Origin: Acidobacteriota bacterium
GTDB lineage: Bacteria > Acidobacteriota > Terriglobia > Terriglobales > Acidobacteriaceae
DNA: 64,000 bases
NCBI GenBank assembly: GCA_003225055.1
Contig: QIAU01000131.1
Coordinates: forward strand, 1 to 64,000
Direction: 5' to 3'
Shown here: positions 43,042 to 52,860 of the stretch, in pieces
How the letters are laid out: each line of letters opens with the position of its first letter
Position numbering within the stretch: position 1 is the stretch's first letter
The notes under the pieces: generated by a model
Seen by the model: only the letters and a program-made list of their open reading frames with translations
Database searches by the model: none
What the model was told of the DNA's origin: nothing
Position numbers and translations under genes: made by a program

Positions 43042-46022
43042 TCAAGCACGCGCTGGTAAATTTCACGTACTTTTTGCATGTCGTGCTGCAACTCTGCCTC
43101 CAGTCCTTCAGCGAATTCGCGCCTCAATATTTTTGCCGTCAATTCTGCCGTGACTTGCCGCGCGTGCTCGGTGCCGGGCAGCCATTTGCGAGTCCGGCCA
43201 ACCACCAGCCGCACCACATGCTCCACGGTGCGCAACAGCTCCGCCGCGTGATCCAGCCGCCCCGCCTCCGTCTTGTCTAGAATCCCGGCGTCCGCACATC
43301 GCCATAGCCGATCGCGCAGGCTTCCGCTCGTCTCGGGCAAGCCATGCTTGATCAGCAGGTAGCTGGCGATGAAGTCGATGTCGTAGGCTCCGCCGGGAGA
43401 AGTCTTGAAACTTTTCTCCGCGCTTTCCAGCCGCGTCCGCATCTCGCGGATTGCAGGCAAGAAATTCGAATCTGCCGCGAAGCGTTGAAACAGCGTTCTG
43501 ACCGCGGCACTGGTTCTCTCCCCGACTCGCCGCGACCCAACCAGGAAGCGCAACTTGGTATACATCAAGGCTTCCCAGGCTTGCGCCTCCTGCGCAAAGT
43601 AAACCTCCAACTGCTTCGGCGTGACCAGCAATTCCCCTTCTCCCCCCCGCGGACGTAATCGCGGATCTACGGGAAACACCATGCCCTCGCGCGTGTAGGC
43701 AGCCAGGGCATGCATCATCTGCTCGGCTGCCTTGGTCAGAGCGGCGCGATCGTGGGTCTCTTCGCACCCGAACAGCACGTCCGCATCCGAGAGCAGGTCG
43801 AACTCCCCCGTGCCGAGCCGTCCCAGCGCCATCACGGCTAGACCGTCCGGGTGCTCAGCGATACCGAATGCTGCTAGAATCGCGCCTTCGGCAGCGGCTG
43901 TCGCACTGGCCAGAGACTCGTGCACGTCCCGCAATTCGGTGATGTCCTTAGCCCCACCGGCAAACGTCCGATGCCGATAATGCTGCCGCAGCAGCGAAAG
44001 CTTCTCGCCGTAGGCAGCCGATGAGGTTGCTAGGTAGGCAAACACCGGATCGCCCCAGGCCGGCCCCGCTCCCCCTGGCCCATCGAACAGGTATCCGCTC
44101 GCCACGCGTGACGGCGTCTCGCCTTGTTCAGCGAGGGTAGCGATTTCTTCAGGGTGCCGGATCAGGATGTCCGTCAGATAATCGCTGGTGTCGAAGAGCA
44201 CCAACGCTCGCGAGACAGCTTCGGGATGCCGCACCACCGCCGCATAGCGCTCCGAACTGGTGAACGCGGAACTCAGAAACCGATACAGGTTCCGCCGTGT
44301 CTGGGGTCCGAGATCGCTGCGGCCAGCGACTTCGTGCAGTCGAGGCACATCCGACGCCAGTCGTTCCAGAATTTGTTGGTTCGACTGGTCCGTTCCACTA
44401 AGCTCCACCCGGCTGCGCAGCTGAAACTCTCTGTCGGCCGCCTCTTGGTCCTTGCGCGCCTGCTGGTGATAAATGATCCGGTTATAAATCTCCGTCACCG
44501 CTGCCATGCGCCGCCGCACGGCTTCCAGTATGTCGGCAGAGCGGTCTTCGCCCATGAGGAGCCGTACCATCGACCGCCGCAGAATGTCCAATTCCACTGG
44601 ATTGCCGGGCAACCGGTGCGTCTGCTGACCTTGTCGCAGTTGCAGCCGGTGTTCCAGGTGCCGCAGAAAGACATAAGCGCTGGTCAGTTCATGAAACTCT
44701 TTCCCGCTGATGTGTCGCTTGTCATGAAGCTTCTGAAGCGAGAACAGGGTGCCGCCTGAACGCAGCCACGGCTCCGCTCCCCCATACACCCGTTGCAGAC
44801 ACTGCACCAGAAACTCGATGTCGCGAATCCCACCGTGATCGATCTTCACATCTAACGAATGATCATCATGTACGACCCGAGGTCGCCGCCGCGTCTGCAT
44901 CTTCTCCCGCGACACCAGTGCTGTCTTGATCGCCGCGAAATTCACCCGCTCGCTGTACACGTGCGCCTGCACGCCGCGGATGAACTCCCGTGCCAGCAAA
45001 GGATCCCCAGCCGAGCAGCGCACTTTGATCAACGCCTGTCGCTCCCAATCGTGCGCTGTTTCCGCATAGTAACGCAGCGCATGACCCAGGCTGACCGCCA
45101 GCTCACCTTCATTTCCTTGCGGACGAAGCCGCAGGTCAATGCGAAAAGTCGGTCCTTCCTTCGTGACCCGCGACAGTATCTCGGTAACCTGCTGGGCGAG
45201 GCGGATGAAATACTCCTTGTTCGACAGGGAAGCTTGTGCCGGCTCCTTGCCGTCGCCGTACAGAAAAAGCAAGTCCACGTCGGAGCTGTAATTCAATTCG
45301 TTGCCCCCCAGCTTGCCTAGGGAAAGAATCGTGAACGAGGTATCCACCAGGCGTCCTTCCGCGTCGAGATGCTGCGGAGCTTCGTACCGCCGCTGCAAGT
45401 AATTATCGGCCTCCCGCAGAGCGTCTTCGATCAGCGCATCGGCAAGCGCCGAGATTTCCGCCGTGGTCTCCGCCAGCGGCGCGATCTTCAGCACGTCGCG
45501 CAGCATGATTCGCACGTATTCCCGCCGCTTGAAGCGTGCCAGCAACAACGACACGTCGGTCTCGAACGACCGCGACCGGAAGCGTGCCAGAGCTTCGTGA
45601 AACTCTTCTCGCGACAAACTGCGGTCCAGATTTTTTTCCCTGAGAAAAGACTGCAGCAGATCGGGATTCTGGATCAGCGTTTCTCCCAGATAGCGGCTGT
45701 GCCCAAAGACGGCAATGGCATAGTGCGCGAGAAAGTTATGACGCTCCAGCCAGCGCACCATTTCTCCTCCCGGCTCGCTAACCAGCCGGTCAAAGAGAAT
45801 AAGGGCAGAGTCGGGATCCGGAATTTCCGCCAGCAACGCCGGAAGGGCAGCCGCCAGACCAGGGGAAACGAGCCTCACAGCTCGCGAAAGATTCTGCCGC
45901 GCCGCCTCCGGATGCTGGAACGCGATGCTGGCCACAGCCGCAGCAACATCGAGCGGCTCCCGCGAGTCGATTGGAGCTTCAGGCGTGGGCAAGGCGATTG
46001 GCTCGAAACCTGAGCATAGCAC
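43038..46022 (-). CDS. glnE: Glutamine synthetase adenylyltransferase/adenylyl-removing enzyme
   Basis: The 994-residue protein (GTG start) contains two nucleotidyltransferase domains with the expected motifs. The N-terminal adenylyl-removing domain has LGKLGGNELNYSSDVDLLFL (about residues 250-270). The C-terminal adenylylating domain has MALGRLGTGEFDLLSDADVL (about 715-735). Each has a helical bundle after it. Length matches GlnE. The enzyme switches glutamine synthetase off and on by adding or removing AMP at a Tyr, in response to nitrogen status. glnA is 5 kb away on the same strand and keeps that Tyr. No glnB/glnD gene is in the window. Confidence 0.96.
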   Translation of the reverse strand: MLCSGFEPIALPTPEAPIDSREPLDVAAAVASIAFQHPEAARQNLSRAVRLVSPGLAAALPALLAEIPDPDSALILFDRLVSEPGGEMVRWLERHNFLAHYAIAVFGHSRYLGETLIQNPDLLQSFLREKNLDRSLSREEFHEALARFRSRSFETDVSLLLARFKRREYVRIMLRDVLKIAPLAETTAEISALADALIEDALREADNYLQRRYEAPQHLDAEGRLVDTSFTILSLGKLGGNELNYSSDVDLLFLYGDGKEPAQASLSNKEYFIRLAQQVTEILSRVTKEGPTFRIDLRLRPQGNEGELAVSLGHALRYYAETAHDWERQALIKVRCSAGDPLLAREFIRGVQAHVYSERVNFAAIKTALVSREKMQTRRRPRVVHDDHSLDVKIDHGGIRDIEFLVQCLQRVYGGAEPWLRSGGTLFSLQKLHDKRHISGKEFHELTSAYVFLRHLEHRLQLRQGQQTHRLPGNPVELDILRRSMVRLLMGEDRSADILEAVRRRMAAVTEIYNRIIYHQQARKDQEAADREFQLRSRVELSGTDQSNQQILERLASDVPRLHEVAGRSDLGPQTRRNLYRFLSSAFTSSERYAAVVRHPEAVSRALVLFDTSDYLTDILIRHPEEIATLAEQGETPSRVASGYLFDGPGGAGPAWGDPVFAYLATSSAAYGEKLSLLRQHYRHRTFAGGAKDITELRDVHESLASATAAAEGAILAAFGIAEHPDGLAVMALGRLGTGEFDLLSDADVLFGCEETHDRAALTKAAEQMMHALAAYTREGMVFPVDPRLRPRGGEGELLVTPKQLEVYFAQEAQAWEALMYTKLRFLVGSRRVGERTSAAVRTLFQRFAADSNFLPAIREMRTRLESAEKSFKTSPGGAYDIDFIASYLLIKHGLPETSGSLRDRLWRCADAGILDKTEAGRLDHAAELLRTVEHVVRLVVGRTRKWLPGTEHARQVTAELTAKILRREFAEGLEAELQHDMQKVREIYQRVLD

Positions 46023-46144
46023 GAGCCTTGAACAGAGCCGTTTGCTACCGGCGGGTGGTTGTCAGGGGACGATTTCAGACCTGGAGGAATCTGGGTTTTT
46101 GCAACGTCTCGAATTCGCCTGCTTCGTCAAAGAGTTGTGTAACC

Positions 46145-46708
46145 CTACTCACCCTCCCTCCTGTACCCGAAATATTTCCTCACGCCGATCACGTTATAGC
46201 GTCCCCATGGCCCGTTTACGCCCAAGTCCGCTGGCCCCAGGTAGCGATCTCGGGAGCCGAATCGCTGAAACAGAAAGTGCTGGGTCACTCGGACTTCAAA
46301 CCCATGCCCAACTTCGATTCCCGCACCCCACGACCGCTCCCACCCGATCCCAGCCATTGACCAGGTATACCGCGCCTGGGGCACATTCCTCCCGAATAAG
46401 AAACGCGGCTCGCCAAAAAACAGCAGCCGCCGCAGGGGCGTTCGCGCAAACGGACGCAATTCCACATATCCCCACAACAGGTAGCGTGCAAAGGCGTTGC
46501 AGGGGGCATTGGCGCCGCCGAAATCGCGCGCATTGGCGGCGCACAGGTTCGGATCAGGCTCGTTGTGCGGCGGGGCAATATCGAATTGCGCGTATCCCCA
46601 GACAAAATTCTTCGGAAGCAATAGGCGGCCCGAGTCCGCTGGCGGGGCGGTTTGCCCCCCGGCGGCGCAGGTCAGGGTGAACAGAGAAAGCCACAGGAAC
46701 TGCTTCAT
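46145..46708 (-). CDS. Exported protein of unknown function, outer-membrane-like
   Basis: The 187-residue protein starts at ATG 46708 with GGAGGG six bases upstream. A signal peptide (MKQFLWLSLFTLTCAAGG) precedes an aromatic-rich chain with alternating beta pattern (FVWGYAQFDIAPPHNEPDPN, GIGWERSWGAGIEVGHGFEV, VTQHFLFQRFGSRDRYLGPA) and it ends NVIGVRKYFGYRREGE. Four Cys are present, two near the N-terminus. The pattern suggests an outer-membrane barrel or a lipid-binding beta protein. No family name comes to mind. A short GAGGAATCTGGGTTTT sequence, also found at 16315, lies downstream at 46084. Confidence 0.6.
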   Translation of the reverse strand: MKQFLWLSLFTLTCAAGGQTAPPADSGRLLLPKNFVWGYAQFDIAPPHNEPDPNLCAANARDFGGANAPCNAFARYLLWGYVELRPFARTPLRRLLFFGEPRFLFGRNVPQARYTWSMAGIGWERSWGAGIEVGHGFEVRVTQHFLFQRFGSRDRYLGPADLGVNGPWGRYNVIGVRKYFGYRREGE

Positions 46709-46893
46709 CAAAGACCCTCCAGTTCTCGAATTACTTTGAAACTGCGCGGTACGGGAATGGAGCCTTGGGTGCGGCGGACGAAAATGCGAACTCTGTGAGC
46801 ACTCCGAGTCCGATCCTCAAGCCAAGGGAAGCGGCATTCTCGACTCGGTGGCGCTGATTGGAAAAGCTGGAATTCCGCCGAGGCGGCACACGC

Positions 46894-48957
46894 TCACCAG
46901 ACTCGGCACCGGCTGGTCCCGACCATGGGCTGGCCCGCCTGGCAGGCAAACGCCTTCTGGAATTCAGGCATATTGGAAACTACTCCGTTGGCCCGGTATT
47001 TGTCGGGCGAGTGCGGATTCATCGCCGCCCGCATGCGCAGCCGCTCGGGAGTTTCATTCGTGCACCAGCCCTGGCCATAACCCAGGAAGAAGCGCTGCTC
47101 GGGAGTAAATCCATCCATCGCCGCCCGCTTCTGATTCCGTGTCGCCTCCTGCCACGCCATGAACGCCAAAGTGAGCCCGCCCAGGTCGGCCACATCTTCC
47201 CCCAAAGTAAGCTTGCCGTTGATCTTGATGTCGTCTACCACCGGGTATTCGGAATACTGGTCTGAAACACAGCTCGCACGTTTCTCGAACTCTTTGGCGT
47301 CCGCTGCTGTCCACCAGTCGCGCAGATTGCCCTGGCCATCGAACTGCCGGCCTTCGTCGTCGAAACCATGCGTGAGTTCATGTCCGATGATTCCGCCAAT
47401 GTCACCGTAGTTCACCGCGTCATCTATCTTCTTGTCGAAAAACGGCGGCTGTAGAATTCCCGCAGGAAAGTTGATGTCGTTCATCTGAGGGTTGTAGTAG
47501 GCGTTCACGGTGGCAGGCGTGATCTGCCATTCTCCGCGATCAATCGGCTTACCAATCTTGCTCAACTGCCGATGGAACTCAAATGCGACGGAACGTTGCA
47601 CGTTGCTCAGGGCATCCTCACGCCGAACGGCAATCGAACTGTAGTCTCGCCAGCGGTCCGGATATCCGATCTTGTTGCGGATCAGGTGAAGCTTGTCGAG
47701 CGCCTGCTGCTTCGTGGCCTCCGACATCCAGGGGAGCTGATGAATATCTCGCTCCATGGCCTGTTCAATCTCCTGGACCATTTTCAAGGTGCGCTGCTTG
47801 CCGTCCGGGCCAAAAGTCTTTTCCACGTAGATTTGGCCCAGTGCTTCCCCCAAATCGCGATCCACCAAGCGCACACAGCGTTTCCAGCGCGGTTGTAGCT
47901 CTTTCTGCCCGCCCATCGTTTTGCTGAAGAAATCGAAATCCGCATTCACGAAAGCCGCCGGCAAATAACGCGCACTGGAATGCAGCAAATGCCACCGCAG
48001 GTAAGTCTTCCACGCATCCACGGGTTGTGACTTCAATTCCTGTTCTAGCGTCTTGAAAAATTCCGGAGCGACAACGTTCAATGACTGCGCGCCCGCCAAT
48101 CCGACTCCGGCGAGATAGGCGTTCCAATCAAACGACGGCGTAAGCGCCTGCAACTCTGCCCGCGTCATCTTGTGATAGAGGCTGGCCGGGTCCCGCCGCT
48201 CGACGCGGGTCATCGATCCTTTCGCCAGCGCGGTTTCCAGCCGCATCACGGTCTCAGCATTCGCGGCCGCTACCTCGGGCTGTTCACCCAGCAGTTCGAA
48301 CATCTTCTCGACGTGCGCCAAGTAGCCTGTCAGAATCTCCCGTGACTTGGCATCTTCCTTTGTGTAGTAGTCGCGATCGGGCAGCCCGATCCCGCCCTGG
48401 TCGGCCTCAGGAATATATTGCGTCGAGTCCTTGAAGTCCTGGTCTGCGGTAAAAGAAAAAAGCGTGGCGGTGGGCAGCACAGTGAAAACATCGCGCTCAT
48501 GATAACTGGCCAGGTATCCAGCCAAGTCCCGCGCGGATTTGAGTTCTCGAATGCGCTTCAAGTCTGGTTGCAGAGCTTTCACACCCGATGCCTCGACCGC
48601 CGGCTCGTCCATGCACGCTGCATAATAATCGCCGATCTTCTGCTGAACTGCTGTGCGCGCTGGATTAGGCTGAGCCGCCTCTTCCAGGATCTGACGCAGG
48701 ATGAGCCGGTTCTTTTCCTGCAGCTTCGAATCCTGACCCCAGCTGGTCTGATCCGGAGGAATGGGATTCGTCTTCAGCCACCCCCCGCAGACGAACTGAT
48801 AAAAATCCACGCAAGGATCGACGCTCCGGTCGAGCGACTTTAAATCGAGACCGGGCGTGTACTCGATCTTCTGCGTGTCGCTTGCTCTCGGAGCCGATCC
48901 TAATAACGCCGTCGCACCCAGGATTGGAAGAAGCAAGACTGCCTTTGGAATGCGCAT
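46894..48957 (-). CDS. M13-family metallopeptidase (neprilysin/PepO type)
   Basis: The 687-residue protein is read from ATG 48957, giving signal peptide RIPKAVLLLPILGATALLGS; the longer frame lacks a ribosome site. N-terminal motif DPCVDFYQFVCGGWLKTNPI is typical of M13. The zinc site is IIGHELTHGFDDEGRQFDGQ (HExxH plus the following Asp/Glu pattern), third ligand in GEDVADLGGL, substrate residues NAYYNPQMNDINFPAGILQP, and the C-terminus ends CRVW, a family signature. It is probably exported and cleaves peptides. Length is normal. Confidence 0.94.
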   Translation of the reverse strand: MRIPKAVLLLPILGATALLGSAPRASDTQKIEYTPGLDLKSLDRSVDPCVDFYQFVCGGWLKTNPIPPDQTSWGQDSKLQEKNRLILRQILEEAAQPNPARTAVQQKIGDYYAACMDEPAVEASGVKALQPDLKRIRELKSARDLAGYLASYHERDVFTVLPTATLFSFTADQDFKDSTQYIPEADQGGIGLPDRDYYTKEDAKSREILTGYLAHVEKMFELLGEQPEVAAANAETVMRLETALAKGSMTRVERRDPASLYHKMTRAELQALTPSFDWNAYLAGVGLAGAQSLNVVAPEFFKTLEQELKSQPVDAWKTYLRWHLLHSSARYLPAAFVNADFDFFSKTMGGQKELQPRWKRCVRLVDRDLGEALGQIYVEKTFGPDGKQRTLKMVQEIEQAMERDIHQLPWMSEATKQQALDKLHLIRNKIGYPDRWRDYSSIAVRREDALSNVQRSVAFEFHRQLSKIGKPIDRGEWQITPATVNAYYNPQMNDINFPAGILQPPFFDKKIDDAVNYGDIGGIIGHELTHGFDDEGRQFDGQGNLRDWWTAADAKEFEKRASCVSDQYSEYPVVDDIKINGKLTLGEDVADLGGLTLAFMAWQEATRNQKRAAMDGFTPEQRFFLGYGQGWCTNETPERLRMRAAMNPHSPDKYRANGVVSNMPEFQKAFACQAGQPMVGTSRCRVW

Positions 48958-49183
48958 GAAGACCTCGCAGCAAAACGAAATTCGATGAGATCGGTTGGTT
49001 AGCGAAAAAGGAATTATATAAGCGGCAGGAAATTCGACGGTATTCGTATCCGGACACCGCTTTAGCGGGCTCCTGACACGGAGCAAGCGGGTCGAGCACT
49101 CCTGATCGACTGACAATCGGCACCACGCCGCGCGGCAGCCCACGCAGGCTGCCGCTCACGATCACGGGTTTTTGCTCACCGGT

Positions 49184-49780
49184 TCAGAACCGGATCGCCG
49201 GACCGAAGGTAAGCCTCAGGTTATTCCGCGCTCCATTATCGAAGTAGATGTCATCCCCAAGGTCGAAGCGCAATCCGAACGGTCCCCAGAAGCCTTCCAA
49301 TCCCACGCCAGGATAGAGTGCCGGCCGCGTGTTGCCCGTAGTGATCGTTCCCACCGCGTTGGTGAATCCGGATGGTGGGTTCTCTGTGGTGGTGCTGAAG
49401 TTCACGAACCCGGCTTTAAAAGTGAAGAAAGCCCGGGCCTCACCGACATTGGTATTGAACTTCGGTCCAAACAGCGCGCTCAAAGGGCGTAGACGCGTGG
49501 TTACAAACTGCGTGCTGACGCCGTTCGAGATCTCGTTGGTGTAATTACGCTTGAAGTCGTAATTCATCTCGGCTTCAACTTGCGCATACCGGCCGGCGTT
49601 GAAAGCCGCGCGCCCTCCCAGCCCAAAAAAGTTGATATGCGGATGCGTCCGAGCATAATTAAGATAATCGACGAACACTCCGACTTCAGCGTGGTTGTAC
49701 TCGTTTCCTTCCTGCGCCAGTACCAGCGATGGGGCGGAAAGACAAAAAGCCAGTGCCGCGATTCCAAGAAGATATTTCAT
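49184..49780 (-). CDS. Outer-membrane beta-barrel-like protein
   Basis: The 198-residue protein has a signal peptide (MKYLLGIAALAFCLSAPSLV) and alternating aromatic strands: EVGVFVDYLNYARTHPHINF, QVEAEMNYDFKRNYT, ARAFFTFKAGFVNFST, GPFGLRFDLGDDIYFDNGAR. It ends LRLTFGPAIRF, with a terminal Phe as common in barrel proteins recognised by BamA. The size fits an 8-strand OmpA/OmpW-like barrel. The function is unknown; a similar small barrel may be encoded at 46145-46708. Confidence 0.75.
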   Translation of the reverse strand: MKYLLGIAALAFCLSAPSLVLAQEGNEYNHAEVGVFVDYLNYARTHPHINFFGLGGRAAFNAGRYAQVEAEMNYDFKRNYTNEISNGVSTQFVTTRLRPLSALFGPKFNTNVGEARAFFTFKAGFVNFSTTTENPPSGFTNAVGTITTGNTRPALYPGVGLEGFWGPFGLRFDLGDDIYFDNGARNNLRLTFGPAIRF

Positions 49781-50040
49781 GCTCTCACTTCCCCCGGTGT
49801 CGGTTCTGTTTTGCTCTCTAGGCGCCGCCCTCGACCGGTCGAAGCGGCCGAAATCCGGCTGAAGCGGTACTTAGGTTGGATGCCGCTCCCGGCTTGGGGT
49901 TTGGCTGCGGTTGTCTTGGCAACCGACACCTGCCGAGAAGGTTATGGTTTGGGGGCCCATGCCGCGGTTGGGTTTCTCTCTGGCCAGACTAGGTTTCCCT
50001 AAAGTTGTGTCGTGGACCGAATGCGGCTTTGCAGCAGGAG
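49781..50040. other. Intergenic region without recognised gene
   Basis: It separates the start of the barrel protein gene from the stop of the M48 peptidase gene, both minus. It has no convincing ORF, hairpin with T tract, or RNA fold. Promoter signals for the barrel gene presumably lie near 49800-49850. Confidence 0.45.
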
Positions 50041-51198
50041 TCAATTCCAGCTCAGGACTGGGGTGGGAGGAGGTTTGGTTCCGGCGTCTGGCGAATCCGG
50101 CACTCTGCCCCGGCGCAGTACCGGCCCAGCCTTGCCCGGGGTGCCATCTGGCGAATGCCGGCGCAACAGGGGAGCCTCAGCGCTGGCCAGTCTGGATTTC
50201 ACTTCCTGGAACTCGCTGGTGTCGAGAATGTAGTCGGTTTTGCCCGGTAGGACAGTGGAGATCTCGGCTTGAAGTCGGCGTAGCCGGTCCTCCGTCGTAG
50301 GATAGTTGGAGAAGGCCTTACGCAGTCGACTGTGCAATGGCACCTTGGTCATCAAGTGGTAACCGGGCGCCTTCGTCCAGAGATTGTGCATTCGTTTTTC
50401 GATTGCCTGCAGTTTCTCCAATGCAACGACGAAAGCTTCCGGATCGTAACCTGCGGCATATTGATACTCGATTCCCAGCAGGTCTGCTTCGCGCTCGGCG
50501 TCGCGGCTGAATTTCTTCAACGAAAATGGGACTGCGATGCCGCCGCCTTCTTCTATTCCGATTCCGATCGGACCCCCCATCAGGCTCACAGGAAACAACA
50601 GGTCCCAGAAATACCGGCGCGTGGTGGCGCGGGTGGCGTGCCGGGCCGCCACGTGCGCAATCTCGTGGGCCAGGACACCGGCCAGCTCCGCCTCGCTGTC
50701 GGTCGCCAGAAGCAAGCCGCTGTCCACGTACAAGAATCCCCCGGGAAGGCCGAGGGCGCCAATCCCCGGCGAATCCAGGACTTTGATAACGAATGGCACC
50801 TCGGCATCGGAATTACGAACGATCTTCTGCGCGACCCGATTCACGTAATCGGTCACGACCGGATCGTTGAGCACCTTGGAATGCTGCTCAATCGCCCGGG
50901 CGAGGGATTCACCGATGCTGCGTTCGTGGCTAAGCGAGTACATATTGACTCCATGGCCGACTCCGCGATTGCCAATGCGGTCAACGTCGTACTTGGCACG
51001 AACCTTGTCCTTTTTTCTCTGGATTGTGTCTTGCGGGTCTTGGGAGATGGAAACAGAAGCGATCTCCCGCGACTGAGTCGTGGCTTCCGGCGCTTTCTGC
51101 GCCAGACAAGTTCCGAGTGAGAGTATTGCGTCGAACACAACGCCGGAAATCGCTAAGTGAAGCCAGCGCGGGCAGCGCGAGGGTCCCCCAAAAACCAT
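50041..51198 (-). CDS. M48-family metalloprotease
   Basis: The protein is read from ATG 51198 (about 385 residues), which gives a hydrophobic N-terminus (WLHLAISGVVFDAILSLGTC then LAQ); an upstream start at 51255 is possible. Key motifs: LDSPGIGALGLPGGFLYVDS, the zinc site GVLAHEIAHVAARHA (HExxH at about residue 178), and the third ligand in SRDAEREADLLGIEY. This is the BepA/LoiP-like periplasmic branch of M48, which degrades misassembled outer-membrane proteins. The last 60 residues are a Pro/Arg-rich tail not found in the core family. A Cys in the signal region could be a lipobox (SLGTC). Confidence 0.87.
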   Translation of the reverse strand: MVFGGPSRCPRWLHLAISGVVFDAILSLGTCLAQKAPEATTQSREIASVSISQDPQDTIQRKKDKVRAKYDVDRIGNRGVGHGVNMYSLSHERSIGESLARAIEQHSKVLNDPVVTDYVNRVAQKIVRNSDAEVPFVIKVLDSPGIGALGLPGGFLYVDSGLLLATDSEAELAGVLAHEIAHVAARHATRATTRRYFWDLLFPVSLMGGPIGIGIEEGGGIAVPFSLKKFSRDAEREADLLGIEYQYAAGYDPEAFVVALEKLQAIEKRMHNLWTKAPGYHLMTKVPLHSRLRKAFSNYPTTEDRLRRLQAEISTVLPGKTDYILDTSEFQEVKSRLASAEAPLLRRHSPDGTPGKAGPVLRRGRVPDSPDAGTKPPPTPVLSWN

Positions 51199-51350
51199 TC
51201 TTGGCAAGAGAAGACCGCGTGGAGCGTCGCCGTGCAAAAGGGACCCGTACAGCATGGTTCACCAAGCGAGCTAGGCATTGTACTTTGATTTACCGCGAAG
51301 AATTCAGAATATTTCGAAAAAATCTTCCCGCGGCGCTCGGGGCACAATGA

Positions 51351-51378
51351 ATAAAAGGCCCGGCTTTGACCCGGGCCC
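51351..51378 (-). terminator. Rho-independent terminator of glnA
   Basis: On the minus strand, 32 bases after the glnA stop, GGCCCGG-GTCAAAG-CCGGGCC forms a perfect 7-bp stem and is followed by TTTTATT. It has all the features of an intrinsic terminator. Confidence 0.85.
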
Positions 51379-51410
51379 AACTGACAGCTGATAGTTGAAA
51401 GCTGACAGTT

Positions 51411-52823
51411 TTAAATGTCGTAGTACAGCATGAACTCGTGCGGGTGGGGCCGCAGACGAACTGCGTCCACTTCCTTCGAGCGCTTGTACTCGATGTAGGT
51501 GCTCAGCAGCTCTTCGGTGAAGACGTCGCCTTTGAGCAGGAATTGATGATCCTTCTCCAGAGCGTCGAGAGCATCTTCGAGCGAACCGGGCATGGAAGGA
51601 ACTTTGGCGAGCTCCTCCGGACCCAGATCGTAGATGTCCTTGTCGAGCGGTTGGCCAGGATCGATCTTGTTCTCCACTCCGTCCAATCCCGCCATCATCA
51701 TCGCTGCAAACGCCATGTAGGGGTTGCAGCTCGGATCAGGTGGCCGGAACTCGACGCGCTTCGCCTTCGGCGATGCCGAGTACATTGGGATACGGCACGC
51801 CGCCGAGCGATTGCGCCGCGAATACGCCAGGTTCACCGGGGCTTCGAAGCCTGGCACCAGGCGCTTATACGAGTTAGTGGTCGGCGCGATGACCGCCGAC
51901 AGCGCAGGCCCGTGCTTAATCAGTCCGCCGATATACCACAGTGCGAGTTGCGCAAGTCCCGCATAGCCGTCGCCGGCGAACAGCGGCTTGCCGTTCTTCC
52001 ACAGCGACTGGTGGGTATGCATGCCGCTGCCGTTGTCCTGGAAAATCGGCTTGGGCATAAAGGTCACGGTCTTGCCGTACTGGTTGGCAACGTTCTTGAC
52101 CACATACTTGTAGAGCATCATGTGGTCGGCCGAGCGCACCAGCGAATCGAACTTTAGGTCAATTTCGGTCTGCCCGCCGGTTGCTACTTCGTGGTGATGG
52201 CACTCCACCTCGAGCCCGCAGCTCTGCATGGTCATAACCATCTCAGAGCGCAGGTCCTGGTAGTGATCGGTAGGAGGCACCGGGAAATAGCCTTCCTTGT
52301 AGCGCGGGCGGTATCCCAGGTTGTTTTCCTGGCGACCGGAATTCCAGCGACCCTCTTCCGCGTCGATGAAATAAAAGCCGTGCTGTTCCCTCTGATCGAA
52401 GCGGACGTTGTCAAAAATGAAGAACTCGGCTTCCGCGCCGAAGTACGCGGTGTCGGCGACGCCGGTCGAGCCCAGGTACATCTCGGCCTTGCGCGCGATA
52501 TAGCGCGGATCACGGTCATAGCGCTGCTTGGTCACCGGATCAATCACGTCGGCCACCATCACCAGGGTCGGCACCTCGGTGAACGGGTCGAGCATGTGCG
52601 TGTTCGGATCGGGGATGAGCAGCATGTCGCTCTCGTGGATGGCCGCCCAGCCGCGAATGGACGAACCGTCCATGCCGAAGCCCTCTTCAAACGAGGACTC
52701 GCTGAACTGGTCGATGGGGTAGGAAACGTGGTGCCAAAGTCCGGGAAGATCCGTGAAGCGCAAATCCAACAACTTGACGTTGTTCTTCTTCACGAATTCC
52801 AGGACACTCTTCGGGTCAGCCAT
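51411..52823 (-). CDS. glnA: Glutamine synthetase type I
   Basis: The 470-residue protein has the GS-I layout: [27 protein letters not shown] (latch and metal region), the ATP/Glu sites in [23 protein letters not shown] and [20 protein letters not shown], and [16 protein letters not shown]. Near residue 395 it reads [12 protein letters not shown], matching the adenylylation site with the Tyr kept, consistent with glnE in this window. It makes glutamine from glutamate and ammonia. Ribosome site AAAGGAG lies seven bases before the ATG, and a hairpin sits directly upstream of it. A strong terminator follows the stop. Confidence 0.97.
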   Translation of the reverse strand: MADPKSVLEFVKKNNVKLLDLRFTDLPGLWHHVSYPIDQFSESSFEEGFGMDGSSIRGWAAIHESDMLLIPDPNTHMLDPFTEVPTLVMVADVIDPVTKQRYDRDPRYIARKAEMYLGSTGVADTAYFGAEAEFFIFDNVRFDQREQHGFYFIDAEEGRWNSGRQENNLGYRPRYKEGYFPVPPTDHYQDLRSEMVMTMQSCGLEVECHHHEVATGGQTEIDLKFDSLVRSADHMMLYKYVVKNVANQYGKTVTFMPKPIFQDNGSGMHTHQSLWKNGKPLFAGDGYAGLAQLALWYIGGLIKHGPALSAVIAPTTNSYKRLVPGFEAPVNLAYSRRNRSAACRIPMYSASPKAKRVEFRPPDPSCNPYMAFAAMMMAGLDGVENKIDPGQPLDKDIYDLGPEELAKVPSMPGSLEDALDALEKDHQFLLKGDVFTEELLSTYIEYKRSKEVDAVRLRPHPHEFMLYYDI

Positions 52824-52829
52824 GGAATG

Positions 52830-52860
52830 CTCCTTTGCGCCTCCAACTCAGACGGAGGCG
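52830..52860 (-). promoter_or_regulatory. Hairpin next to the glnA ribosome site
   Basis: On the minus strand, CGCCTCC-GTCTGAGTT-GGAGGCG (7-bp perfect stem) ends one base before the AAAGGAG ribosome site of glnA. It could influence translation start. I see no similarity to the known glutamine riboswitch. Confidence 0.4.
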
